Assembly (NCBI RefSeq): GCF_032854445.1 | Contig: NC_088305.1 | Span: 3,823,152-3,887,151 of the forward strand | Direction: 5' to 3' | DNA length: 64,000 nucleotides | Source of the DNA: Liolophura sinensis | Taxonomy: Eukaryota > Mollusca > Polyplacophora > Chitonida > Chitonidae | In this document: positions 37,258 to 47,746 of the stretch, piece by piece | Numbering within the stretch: position 1 is the stretch's first letter | Layout: the number at the start of each line of letters is the position of its first letter | Position numbers and translations under genes: made by a program | The notes under the pieces: generated by a model | Databases searched by the model: none | Told to the model about the DNA's origin: nothing | The model's input: only the letters and a program-made list of their open reading frames with translations

Positions 37258-37954
37258 CTGATTCACTAAGGTATTAAATTAGCGGAAATTATCCAAGCTA
37301 CTGTCTAAACTCTTGTCTCCTGCAATATCGTCCACGCCAGATGTCATGTGATAACTGCACTAAGTGCTCTGCAAGTGATTCCACCCAACCTGTAATGACA
37401 GGTGTAAACCTGTTACCTGCTTAATCTCAAATCTTTCAAATGACAAGCAAGATAAAATACCACCTTAGTCATCTACGCCCTTTCCCTTCTTTATAAATGT
37501 TTACATGTATAACTGCACATTATGTAAAATTCCATGTGTTTCCATTAACCAAACAAAAAAACTGAACATCATCCATCCCATTTTAACGGTCAGTGTCAGA
37601 TATGTGTTTGACAAGATCCCCACAGCAATGCATGTAGCTCTGGGATGTCATTGTATTTCCATTTTGTTTGGGAAATTCTTGAAATTTGATGATACAGAAA
37701 TACAGACAGACACTTCGGAATAGATCAAAAGATGACATCAACCAAGTTTCCAATATGTACAATGTGAATACTAACATGTTCTTTGAAATACAACTCTTCT
37801 ACCACTTAGCCCTGTACATGGATATGTCTTGTAGTGTGAGAAGGGCAAGCCAGAGGTAACAGGCCTAGCTCAGTAAAACTTGAGCTGATAAAAAAACCAT
37901 TCCAATATGAAGACGTACCCTAAAGTAATTACTCAACCTTTTTGTAAAGGAAAG
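37258..37954. other. Intronic unique sequence
   Basis: No repeat or supported reading frame other than the exon that ends at 37257. Confidence 0.5.
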
Positions 37955-38099
37955 GGAAGGTCTGTCAGCAACCTACGGATGGTCGTGGGTTTCCACCAGG
38001 CTCTGCTCGGTTTCCTCCCACCATAATACTGGCCGCTGTTGTATAAGTTAAATATTCTTGAGCACGGCATAAAACACCAATCAAATCAATAAAAAAAAT
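37955..38099 (+). mobile_element. SINE family A, 3' part
   Basis: Plus-oriented: gtctgtcagcaacctacgga, ctcccaccataatactggcc, gcataaaacaccaatcaaat, tail aataaaaaaaata. 5'-truncated. Confidence 0.9.
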
Positions 38100-38830
38100 A
38101 CATGAAAGAGCCATTTTTTAGTACACTTTATGCACATTTATGATTGGATAGTGGAGATAAAACTACACTGGTGGGTTTGGCCAATATAAATGCTTCATAC
38201 AAAGTACAATTTCATCAGTCTACAAAGAATAATACCTTTGGAATATGGTTAAATAAACACCAGTGCAAACACACTGAAAGGTTAAAGAATTACCTTATTG
38301 TATATACCAGGGATACATACAAGCACGCAATGATTACTGATGGCTATGCTTTGTTTCGTCACCAAGAAGTCAATAACAGGAAGATGACAATTTGTTTAAA
38401 ATATGTGGTGATCAAGATGCAGCTGGTATGAAGCAGGACCTCAAGTTATACTGTTATGTCAAAGGGTGATTATAGCAAATCCTCATCAATGTTTAATACA
38501 ATGAATTAGTTTCAACTGTAAGGTAGTTCTGCTTTCAATGTGACGTCATTATGATGAGGTGAAATTAAGATGGTTAGCCATCAATAGTAGGCCAATCATG
38601 TCCTGCTTCCAACCATTTGCCAGATCCCCGAAGATCAAAACAGGACTAAGATTTATTTCTACTAATCAAATTTCACATCATCCATCCCGACAAATGAATG
38701 AGAATTTTATTTCTATCATATGTACAAGTATAAATACCACAGACAGCACATGAACGTTGTAACACCTACACAAAATACCATGTTGTATGTGTATACAATT
38801 ATTAATTTGGATTCAACAATCACTCAGGTA

Positions 38831-38883
<53 letters not shown>

Positions 38884-39240
38884 TTTTAATTTTTAATGCA
38901 ATCAGTTTAAATTTTAGATATTGTATAGCTATACAGCTATACAATATTGGTATACAATACCTAAAACTTAAACTTATTGCATAGTACTTGTCACATATTG
39001 TCATGTCAAAGGAAATCCTGACATTTGACATGTATATAAATAAGTTATTGAGTTACTCCATTTCAATGCACACTGAAACAAATTTGCCTATATTAATCCC
39101 TACACAATGTTAATGACCTTAATACAGTGCTGATAATATTTTAAATTACAATATACTGGATACATGCACATCGGCTGATAGATATGTACAGGTGTGTATC
39201 CAATAATTTGCCCATGTTAGTTACACACAGTATCAGACAA
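38100..39240. other. AT-rich intronic sequence with (TA)n and a hairpin
   Basis: (TA)n at about 38834-38882. Next to it a near-perfect hairpin: arms atattgtatagct (38918-38930) and agctatacaatat (38935-38947) with a 4-base loop. No gene is supported. Confidence 0.6.
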
Positions 39241-39458
39241 AATTACATACAGAATTTCATTATTATTAGTGTTATTTTGAATGGACATGGGAGGAGGGGA
39301 GATGGGGGTCTACATACGTTGAAAATGCATGTATCCATGTCTAGATATAGATAAATAAACCTATGTATATACACGTAAGCTGCCATTATCAAAAGGATCT
39401 CCAGATCTCCCGTGCCCCAGCGGGTTATGCGAACCGTGCCGTTCGCTGCGTTACTCAC

Positions 39459-39502
39459 ACACATGGCCCCCAACGGCATAAACAGGTGCTCGCTTGATAG
39501 CC
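39459..39502 (-). CDS. Candidate internal exon of a cysteine-rich secreted protein (exon 2 of the model)
   Basis: Minus strand: acceptor agtttgcccacacag, 44 nt, donor TGT|GTGAGTAA. It begins in phase 1, completing the glycine codon left open by exon 1, and ends in phase 0: LSSEHLFMPLGAMC. The reading frame also stays open past the donor to about 39243, so an unspliced or longer form cannot be excluded. Local GC content is clearly above background. The phrase PLGA occurs just before the donor in both this exon and exon 1; whether this is a small duplication or chance is unclear. Confidence 0.45.
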
Positions 39503-39711
39503 CTGTGTGGGCAAACTATCCTCACAATAGTATACATTTACACCACTGTTCCCAAGGTTACGGCAAAAATAAAATGAACAGAACACTGTTGTGATGGATA
39601 TGCAACCCAAAAGTGTTCATAAATTAAAATGACGTCGTTCAGAAATCAAGTTATTACCCGAAAAACAAGCGTGCATATGTCAAAAAAAGCGAATACATGT
39701 ACAAGACTTAC

Positions 39712-39823
39712 CTATGGCTCCTAAAGGAAACCTAGCTGACACCGGCGCCCTCGTGGAACAACCATATTCCACACCACAGCAAACCCAAACCGCCACCAAA
39801 AGCAAAAAAGCTAAGCCCTTCAT
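39712..39823 (-). CDS. Signal-peptide first coding exon of a secreted protein (exon 1 of the model)
   Basis: Minus strand. ATG at 39823-39821 opens MKGLAFLLLVAVWVC, a charged start plus hydrophobic core typical of a secretory signal peptide, then CGVEYGCSTRAPVSA and RFPLGAI. An in-frame TAG eight codons upstream makes this the first ATG of the frame. The exon ends at ATAG|GTAAGTC, a consensus donor, in phase 1. Likely secreted; product family not recognised. A pyrimidine-rich tract ending tttttgtttag at 39845 suggests the exon may begin at 39844 as a second exon behind an untranslated one; a short upstream ATG frame then overlaps the start (TGATG). Intron 1 would be 209 bp. Confidence 0.62.
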
Positions 39824-39976
39824 CACTCTAGTATCGGTTCCATACTAAACAAAAAATTAAACAAGGAACCGATTTAGTATTGTCTGCTGTCAGAACAGAC
39901 GGTTCCCCTTAACACAACCACATTGCCTAGCATTTGTTTTCAACATGGCGCTGGCTCATACATATTCATAAGCATT

Positions 39977-39984
39977 TGACGTCA
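39977..39984. promoter_or_regulatory. CRE-like palindrome TGACGTCA
   Basis: A perfect TGACGTCA lies about 155 bp upstream of the signal-peptide ATG, within a CpG-containing stretch that also holds a plus-strand aacATGGCGctgg motif (39943-39956). Such sites are common in promoters (CREB/ATF family); the function here is inferred. Confidence 0.5.
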
Positions 39985-40917
39985 CGGATGCTGAAGGTTG
40001 GTGTGCCCGAAGTTTAAAGAGGGTGTTGACGGGGTAGATGTTTTTCCACTGCGGTCCTTTATAAATGAATGAGAAAAGGTACATTTTCCTACACGTGGTA
40101 CTGTCAGGATACAGTAATTTAAAACGATAAGCCATAACACAGTACCTTTTTTTAATTACAGAATTTTAACGAACACGTACGGCCTTTTAAAATGGTTATT
40201 TTTTTTAACAATAATTAAACACATGACACATATTTATTCACGTGTAGGCTTATATAATATTTCTGTACAAAACATACACCAAATAGGGCTTATATTGTAC
40301 CAATTCAGTCCACTTTAAGTTGCAATTTGACATAAAAAATAAAAATTCCAAAAAGATGTAAATATTCTGGTTACACCCAAGATCTTTGAACATTTGTATA
40401 CCAGGTGTGTACTGTGCGTGTATAAAAATATGAAAAAAATCTGTTTTTATTACCGGCACCATAACTAATCACAAGAATGAATATGTCCAACATTGTCCAG
40501 CGGCGTACATGATATTTGGCACGATTCGGTTACGTGCAAGACATGATTAATCTATATGCTTAATAGAAGTGACCTATTGACAAACTCGATGTTTGATTGA
40601 CGGAAAGTCAATAAGCCACCCACTCTGGACCCTCGCTCAACACCTACGACCGTTATTGATTCGTGCTTGGTGGTCACATCTTATGTGGAAATCGTGGAAC
40701 CGTGAATTTGCAGAGCCGATGCCATGGCAGCGGCGTATGTAAAGTCAGGCCCGGTACATATAGTGTTGTCCATCCATCTCTTACTACTCAATATGGTAGC
40801 ACGTCGCTATATATACCATGGATACATACAGGCATACATATCGGGTGCCATTGGAACTGCGCTATAGCTTCTTGGCACATATCGGCTAACCGAATATCGT
40901 TGTAGCTGACCACTCAC

Positions 40918-40976
40918 AGCTGACATCTTGCAATATGGTTATATTCTTTGGGACGCCATTTCCACGAGGACGCCAT
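40918..40976 (-). CDS. Possible alternative or 5' exon starting in an ATGGCG motif
   Basis: Minus strand tttaaaATGGCGTCC has an excellent start context and resembles a YY1-type initiator; a second ATGGCGTCC follows 17 bases on. The frame reads MASSWKWRPKEYNHIARCQ and reaches the donor CT|GTGAGTGG in phase 2. Joined to the acceptor at 39845 this frame would stop after a few codons, so if both are used this exon is an upstream ORF or untranslated leader. It could also belong to a separate gene. Confidence 0.3.
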
Positions 40977-41026
40977 TTTAAAGCCCAAAGGCATGTGGCT
41001 CTTTTACAGACTGTCCTTGTTCTTAC

Positions 41027-41097
41027 CATCGTCGTCTCTGTAGATCTTTAAAACTTTCAAAGCTTGCAGCTTTTCCAAAGTGCCGAGGCAACATCAT
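41027..41097 (-). CDS. Possible further 5' exon
   Basis: Minus strand ATGATG (41097-41092) opens MMLPRHFGKAASFES and runs 23 codons plus two bases to a strong donor, ACGATG|GTAAGAAC. An in-frame stop lies upstream. It may be a coding first exon or a leader exon of the transcript from this promoter region. No product is recognised. Confidence 0.28.
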
Positions 41098-41211
41098 ATA
41101 GGGGTACAAACGTGTAATTTAATCGAAAATCTTATAAGACGAAAAGAAAATTGCTTTTTCTTGGCTGCTTCAAAATTTACTATGACAATTTTACGCTGAG
41201 CCATTTACCGA

Positions 41212-41220
41212 TATATAAAG
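41212..41220. promoter_or_regulatory. TATA-like element TATATAAAG
   Basis: A TATA-box match on the plus strand; its complement (CTTTATATA) is also TATA-like for the minus strand, about 115 bp upstream of the possible exon at 41027-41097. Direction of use cannot be told from sequence. Confidence 0.35.
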
Positions 41221-41374
41221 CGCAAATAGGAGCAGAAGAAGCACTTTCCCCAGCTCAGACTGGAAAGTACACAGCATTTAACCTCGGAATGATATATATC
41301 ATTAAAGGTTGAGAAGATTGGTTGCAGTTCTACGCATTTGTTTTCTTAGCAGTTTGTTGACTGACCACGACGCT

Positions 41375-41563
41375 ATGCACGGTACATGGCACGAACCCTC
41401 CACACTGCTTGATGATGACACATTTCAAGCCAGCTGGAAGCATTCTTCGATCTTCTTGCCGAAGGCTTGTGGCACAGTTAACCATGTTATGTACCAGCTA
41501 GTCTTACATTCCCCCATGAAGAATGATCTTCCTGGTCAATGTGGAAGACACAAATGTGATTAA
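41375..41563 (+). CDS. Hypothetical small ORF downstream of the TATA-like site
   Basis: 62 codons from ATG at 41375, starting MHGTWHEPSTLLDDD and ending QCGRHKCD with a stop. The frame is open 22 codons further upstream with hydrophobic residues but no ATG. A short ATG frame at 41289 precedes it. No family recognised; may be non-coding. Confidence 0.18.
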   Translation: MHGTWHEPSTLLDDDTFQASWKHSSIFLPKACGTVNHVMYQLVLHSPMKNDLPGQCGRHKCD

Positions 41564-42345
41564 GGTTCGAAGGACTGTGTGCGTGTGTTTCTATACATGT
41601 ATAGAGGCTTTACCTGAATAGAACTCTGCCTACGAACACTGGGAAGATTTCATAGCGCGCTGGTTCTGTTTAATATAAGCAGGCCATGGAACACGTGCTT
41701 GGACTTTAGGGGTACATATTTACGGGTATACTCTACCACAATCAATCTGGTTGGTGCTACATTCATCGATACACAACCATGCATATACCGTCTCAGTGAA
41801 CACGATCTTAAAATAGGATTTATATTAGCAATGAGTGTATAATCTACGCATTGGGGTGTATGAGGTATTGACCAAGGGAGCATTATATCTGGGAGGGTTG
41901 ATACATGTACGTTATACGCCCACTGTTTTTATTGGAAGAATGTAAGGCGTTGTTTGCAAAACCGACGAACACTATTGCCTTGCGTAAATTAACGTCTGAG
42001 ATAGATATAGCAAACTTAATTTTTGTTCAGGACGGGCATGTATATGTTTGTTTGCCTGTGTAACGCCTCTCATACAGTTAAGATGGCTTTCAACTTTATG
42101 AGTGGAGAATGTGGACATCTATATACAATATAGTTAAGACGCACAGCATATAGAGAGGGGGGGGGGGGAACAGAGCAGCGGTGACAGTATGACAGCTGGC
42201 AAATGGTAGCAGGTGACCGGTGAAATACGGCCTCTTGTCAGTTTATTGTAACTGTTCATGTGACAATTACGTCCCATCCCCCCTGACCATGGCTTAAGCA
42301 GAATTGGGTCACAAAACATGCAGTGATGTTAATTAACTGCAGTTT
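41564..42345. other. Unique sequence, no gene seen
   Basis: A G10 run lies near 42159-42168. No coding signal was recognised. Confidence 0.5.
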
Positions 42346-42644
42346 ATTAGACGTCACTGTCGTGCCTCTGTGGCCGAGGTAGCTAACGCGCCAGCGTGGC
42401 GCAATTATTCAGGAGCCTCTCATCAGGGCGGTCACTGTGAGTTCAAGTCCAACTCATGCTGGCTTCTGCTCCGGCAGTACGTAGGAAGGTCTACCAGCAA
42501 CCTGCGGAAGGTCGTGGGTTTTCCCCGTGGGTTCTGCCCTGTTCCCTCCCATCATAATGCTGACTGACGTGGTGTGAGAGAAATTTTCTTAAAACTTCGT
42601 CAAACACCAGTCAAATAATCAAATAAAAAAATTAGACGTCACTG
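42346..42644 (+). mobile_element. SINE family A, full length, with perfect target-site duplication
   Basis: The element occupies about 42360-42630 and is flanked by the 14-bp direct repeat attagacgtcactg (42346-42359 and 42631-42644). The head carries box-A-like tggccgaggtagc (42371 on) and box-B-like gttcaagtcc (42441-42450), so it is tRNA-derived; the body holds cagcaacctgcggaaggtcg, and the tail is A-rich (aaataatcaaataaaaaaa). Mobilised in trans by a LINE not present here. This is the best reference copy in the window. Confidence 0.95.
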
Positions 42645-42679
42645 GTCTATAATGACTCATATACATATCACTCTTTATA

Positions 42680-42880
42680 GCCGGCTTAACAGTTACAGTG
42701 TCGGCAAGGTGTTTCTTCACTGGAACGTTGTGCCAAGTATACCGACTGGAGGTCGGGAGATCCCGGGGTCAAACACGCGCCAGGTCATATCAAAGACTTT
42801 ACAAATGGTACTTGCCGCTGCCGCTGCCTCAGTGAGAGGTGAGAGGTTAGAGTACAACGTTAAACCCCGAGACAGACAAT
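42680..42880 (+). mobile_element. SINE family B related, partial
   Basis: It has ccggggtcaaacacgcgcca (box-B-like), actttacaaatggtacttgc, gtgagaggttagagtacaac and gttaaaccccgagacagaca. The end matches family B (gacgttaaaccccaaacact at 46352-46371). Confidence 0.65.
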
Positions 42881-43668
42881 GAGGCAACCAGCACTCGCAT
42901 GCCCGATGTACATGCGTACCTTCTTATGATGCGCTAAACGCCAAGGATGTACATGCATGACCAAAATTGCTGCTCTTTATTTACTAATCTATATGATATC
43001 CCAGAGGCCAGATTAAAAAGTTCCGTTGAAAGAAGTATTTTTGTCCTTTATACATTGAATTCTACGGAGCTCCTAATATAAGGTGCTAAGGGGCATGTAG
43101 TTTGCTACTATTTAAACCATGGCTTGCATGGGGCAAATTGGCACATTGACTGTATTTCACCGGATATACTCGTGACCATTTGCCAACTATCACACTGTCG
43201 TTGCTCTGGTTTTACTCTGCAGGCTGTAGGTCTTTAATTATATTTCTATGTATTGGAAGGACGTGCCAACTCACTAAAAACTGTAGACTGCCATTTTAGA
43301 CACAGTTATGAATGACGCCAAAGTATTAGTCCTCTTACATATGTCCGAATTATATGTATGCACTGACTATATAAAGAGGTATTTTTTAGGCTTTAGAGTA
43401 ACACAAAATCTTTTATAAATTTCACTCGAGCGTTTCAACACAATAAACTTAGCACTCCGCATTGTGTCAAAGCACCAGGGCTGTCTGTTCTTGTTCGTGA
43501 CTTCCTCATGTCACCTTCAACTCAATAACTTGATCAGCAAAGTCTTTTATTTTAAAATATTTTCTTTGTGCTTCTTACACACGAGGCAGTCTTACTGCTT
43601 GGAACTCGAATTTAAACACGGTCATCTTATATGTCCGTAATATACTACATGTACATAGGTCAAACTGA
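42881..43668. other. Unique sequence, no gene seen
   Basis: No repeat or supported ORF. Confidence 0.5.
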
Positions 43669-43871
43669 TGACCCAGTGGCCCCTTATCCAGCCCATGCTA
43701 GCTTCCTCTCCAGTCAAACGTGGCAATGTTTTCCAGCAACGTGCGGACAGTCGTGGGGTTTTCCCCCGGATTCTTGCCCCGATTTCTCCCACCAAAATGT
43801 TGGCTATCGTCGTATAAGTGACATATTCTTAAGTGTGACGTAAAACACCAATCAAATAAATAAATAAATTA
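43669..43871 (+). mobile_element. SINE family A, 5'-truncated
   Basis: Plus-oriented: ccatgctagcttcctctcca, acgtgcggacagtcgtgggg, ttctcccaccaaaatgttgg, acgtaaaacaccaatcaaat, tail aaataaataaatt. Confidence 0.9.
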
Positions 43872-44225
43872 ATCTTTCCACAACAATATCTGACTTTCTG
43901 TTCAGTTGAGCCTGTGAAGTGCATGAACTTACATGGGACTTAGAGAACACAAGCGTTCACCGAGCCAAAATCTTTTCGTTTTCTTTGTTTTGTTCTCATT
44001 TTGTTTATTCCGACAGAATACATTATTTGTCCCATGATACATGCCCTGGCGCTATAAACTATAGTGAAAGCGAAAATTCCGTGAGTTGTTTGAATAGTTA
44101 TTAAATGATTGGAAAATTCTCTCGTTTTATTCCCTCGCCATCATCTCAGACAGTCCTTGTTCAAACTCCACATCTATAACTTCATTCCAGGTTCAAACGT
44201 CAAATTCTTCTTTAACGTTGATTGG

Positions 44226-44380
44226 TTTATTTATGTAACTGATTCGTGTTGTACAACGTAGTCAAGAACGTTTCATTTGTACGAAGGTGGCCATCCGCAG
44301 ATTGCTGACAAACCTTCCCACGAACCGCCGGAGCAGAAGCCCTGAACTCACAGCGACCGCATTGATGAGAGGCTTCTTAA
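44226..44380 (-). mobile_element. SINE family A with internal deletion
   Basis: Reverse copy: gtagtcaagaacgtttcatt, gtacgaaggtggcc, then directly atccgcagattgctgacaaa; the cagcattatggtgggaggaa block normally between them is missing. It continues to the box-B side (ctgaactcacagcgaccgca). Confidence 0.85.
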
Positions 44381-45075
44381 CACCCCACCCACCTCCCCAC
44401 GTTCACTGAAGGCCACTTTCCACCAATAAGCTATGGTATGCATTCGTCACAGGTGGGAAAGTTCTTCAGTATAGGCCTACATAACTCGCCAAAGGTCTGT
44501 GGTTTAGCCTCGAGCATTCCAAATTATCAGCTCCCAAAAAACTGAGCGCCATGGTAAGGTGAAAATTCGTGAATATATGGCATTAAAAAACAATTCAGTT
44601 ATTCTCTGGGTTTTCCTCCTACATTATACAAGCAGCTTTGAACGTCAAAGTGTTGTAAATCAGAGACGCATGCTTCTGAACATAACCACGTCGAGACACT
44701 CAATCTTAGACGAGGTCATTTCAAAGTAGGGGGTTATCACAGGTGTTCATGCCACCTGTCAAATAAATTCATTAAGGCAGACGACAACAATCTCACGCTA
44801 ATCAATGAAGAAATTATGATGCTTATTTTTTAGTTCAAAGACTTAATAAGAGAGAGCTGTATAGCTCCAATTTAATTTCCACCCCCCCCCCCCGACAAAC
44901 GACCCGTTCCCGCCAAAAAAACAGAAAAAAAAACATTTGAGCAGAATATCTAAAGTTGACCCCTCGCATATACTCCTTATCCTGTTATATAACATGACAG
45001 CTGTGAAAGTAGTCGATAATCAAATTATGTACCTCTGTTTTGATTACAGCTGTTCGTATATTCAATGTGGCCATT
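44381..45075. other. Unique sequence with a poly-C run
   Basis: A C run of about 12 lies near 44882-44893. No gene is supported. Confidence 0.5.
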
Positions 45076-45298
45076 TAATTCAACACGAACGCTGTGAGTT
45101 CAAGTCCAGCTCATGCTGGCTTCCTCTCTGGCCGTACGTTGGGAGGTCTGTCAGCAACCTGCGCATGGTCGTGGGTTTTCCGGGCTCTGCCCGGTTTGCA
45201 CCCACCACAATGCTGGCCGCCATCGTATAAGTGAAATATTCTTGAGCACAGCGTAAAACACCAATCAAATAAATAAAAAAATAAATAATTCAACACGA
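45076..45298 (+). mobile_element. SINE family A, 5'-truncated, with target-site duplication
   Basis: The copy at 45089-45285 is flanked by the perfect 13-bp repeat taattcaacacga (45076-45088 and 45286-45298). It starts just at the box-B block (gtgagttcaagtcc), so box A is missing: typical of incomplete reverse transcription. The body is close to the 42 kb copy, indicating a fairly recent insertion. Confidence 0.95.
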
Positions 45299-45569
45299 CT
45301 ACTGTATACTGCTCCCGGGTTAAGTGGCAACAGACGCACTTATGAAGCAGGGTGTCAGAGATCTGAACACTTACCTCAAAGAAATTTGTACTCATTTCAA
45401 AACTAGGGGATCTTACCGTGAAGGCGTTTGAAAGAATAATCATGACACACCAGATTTCTGCAGTAATATCATGTGATATTGATTGAAATCGTCAATGCCG
45501 GACCCAAAGGGTATATCGTTATTCAAGTCATAATTTACAGTGCCAAAACTAAAAGTAACCCACATATAC

Positions 45570-45832
45570 ACTCAAAAAATTAATCTGTTATTTTTAACAG
45601 AAAGTCTTTTGTTTGAATGATGCTATAGAATGGATTTTGTTATTATAATACAATATCCTGTCCTATTCAACATAAATTTCCTGTTAGTTTTATAAAATAT
45701 TTGTAATGAATTAACAGAATATTTATGTTATATTTAACATAATAATCTGCTACAATAGTAAAATACATTCTAGAGTCACTCAGCCAACAGACTTTCTCTT
45801 AAATTTAACAGATTATTTCTACAAGTGTAGTT
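45570..45832. mobile_element. Palindromic MITE-like element, copy 1
   Basis: The left arm (aatctgttatttttaacaga, then aagtcttttgtttgaatgat, ending gaatg) matches the complement of the right arm (cattctagagtcactcagcc through aaatttaacagatt) over about 50 bp. Ends read TACACTCAAAA on the left and, less well kept, AGTGTA on the right. No ORF is present, so it is non-autonomous. Confidence 0.85.
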
Positions 45833-46022
45833 TCGTCAAGGTCATCAAGTACCCTTCGCACCATAGGGTCTTGTTCAGCCGTTTTACGAGTATTACTATT
45901 GCGTATGATGGATCACTGAAGGGCTACTGCAGTATTTTCCAGAATTGACAATTCTTGGCGAAGTCTTCAATCGCCAAAAGGACAATAGTCTGATTAGCTC
46001 CCATATTTATGTTCCTGGGCCT

Positions 46023-46396
46023 TCTATACTACGAACCGGCCCGGATAGCACAGTTGGTAGAGCGTCCGCTTCGGGACTGGTAGATCCAGGATCAATCCTT
46101 GATCGAGTCACACCTAAGACTTTAAAAGAGGAAGTATTAACTTCCTCGCTTGGCGTCCGGCATGAAGGGGATACCCCTATACTGGTTGACCCGTATAGGG
46201 GTAATGGCTCGGGCGGGGCGGCTCACTTGCCTTCGGTAAGTCGTCTCAGTGAAGCAGCACTAAATAAAAAATCCGTCCTGCTACAAGGAGGCACATTACA
46301 CGTACATGCACCCTAAGGATTCTTCATATGACTGAAAAATTGTTGAGTACGACGTTAAACCCCAAACACTCACTCACTCACTCTATACTACGAACC
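46023..46396 (+). mobile_element. SINE family B, full length, with perfect 15-bp target-site duplication
   Basis: The element at 46038-46381 is flanked by tctatactacgaacc (46023-46037 and 46382-46396). The head contains box A tagcacagttggtagag (46046 on) and box B gatcgagtcac (46101-46111), typical of a tRNA-derived SINE. The body has a small inverted repeat (cccctatactgg ... cgtataggggta), and the 3' end is aaccccaaacactcactcac rather than A-rich. Confidence 0.95.
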
Positions 46397-47476
46397 TTTC
46401 AGGTCACAAACAGATTTCGAAGGTCATCATTTTTTTCTTTAATAAGGTTTTCAGTTCAAGACAGTTCATTTTCCACGAGAGACTCTATGGCGGAGTGCTA
46501 AGTGCTAAACGCTCGAGGGAAATTTAATAAAAGACTTTGCATTACTCTAAACCCTAAAAAAATACTTCTTTATTTAATCAATTGATACATATGATTCGGA
46601 CATATGTAAGAAGAGCAATCTGATGAGGTCATGGCGTGATGCATGATAGTGGCTAAAATGGCAGTCTACAATCTTCAGTGAGTAGACAAGTCGGGCGGAT
46701 TTCAATCATTTTTTCTTCAGATATACTGTGATTTTGTACATAAAGTTATGGTCTAAAAGGAGTCATTATTCCACTGCCTTTCAGTAAGTTTAGCAGAACT
46801 CTATTCAGGAGTTCTCATTTTGTTCGAGATGAGCTCTCCCGAGGTCCGCTTTGCATGCCATTTTGGCTGGTGGCTATGTAACATAAACAGGAGGTTTATT
46901 TGTTTTTGTGCATTTATCCCAAAATACAGCAAAACGATTGACTTGTATAAAACAGGGATCGCGGGACTGATCTACATACTCGTCCGTGAGAATATTGTGA
47001 AAGTCAGTAAATATGAAGTGTTTTCTGCGCAACTTGCTTAACCGATCGAGCAGTACCGAAATCAAAAGCAGGAGAAAAGGCGTGAAAGTAGTGCCTTTCG
47101 GAAGGTGGATATTGGGACTGACGGCCGGAATGGCGGACGTATAATCCGAACGAACGGACGCACTTTCTTCCATTCGTCCCATTATGACTGATTATATACA
47201 TTTATACTCTTTATGTGTTGTGCTCCACCTACAGGAAGTAAGAAGGTGAGCTTTTGTAATTCGAAGATTTTGCAGTAGACACCTTTTAAGATGTACACTG
47301 TATATCTTCAATTAGAGCCAAAAATTTTCTCTGGTTGGACTTTCTCCTCACATACACTGTAAGCTAGCGAATTTCCGTATGTTATAGTAGACGAGAGTTA
47401 TGCACAGTATCTAATTTGTCACCGGGCACGATTACCTCAGGTATATCGCAGCGGCCATCGCTGAGGCAATTCACTC
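46397..47476. other. Mostly unique sequence with open frames on both strands
   Basis: The minus frame 47182-46874 starts in a good context (ataATGGGA) and reads MGRMEESASVRSDYT with CpG-rich codons, but it has no clear donor and no recognised motif. The plus frame 46820-47041 overlaps it. At most one is coding; neither is called with confidence. Confidence 0.3.
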
Positions 47477-47746
47477 ATGAGGTCGAATGTTTCGAATTCA
47501 GCTATTGCTGTTGTTCAAATATCGCTTTTCCTGCTTTTGAGCAAACTGACTATGACAGCATCCGGCTTTCCTTTCTTGGTATCATATGTTGTGGATTCTC
47601 TCTCCGGCTGCACGGCATGCATGGTCGTCGACAAAAGCTACATGAGATGGCGCATCGTCTGGATGGGAAATGTGTATATCGAATGGTCGTTTCAGTTTGC
47701 TATCTGGGATGGCTGCATGAGATGGTCGTGTACGATGGCTGTATGA
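47477..47746 (+). CDS. Hypothetical ORF with a signal-peptide-like start that runs into a satellite
   Basis: 89 codons from ATG at 47477. The N-terminus, MRSNVSNSAIAVVQI then SLFLLLSKLTMTASG, looks like a signal peptide; the middle (SLSGCTACMVVDKSY) has two cysteines; the C-terminus (WDGCMRWSCTMAV) is already inside the 26-bp repeat beginning near 47706, and the stop TGA is supplied by the repeat unit. It may be a first exon whose 3' part was replaced or amplified by the satellite, or chance. Another frame is also open, which lowers confidence. Confidence 0.28.
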   Translation: MRSNVSNSAIAVVQISLFLLLSKLTMTASGFPFLVSYVVDSLSGCTACMVVDKSYMRWRIVWMGNVYIEWSFQFAIWDGCMRWSCTMAV

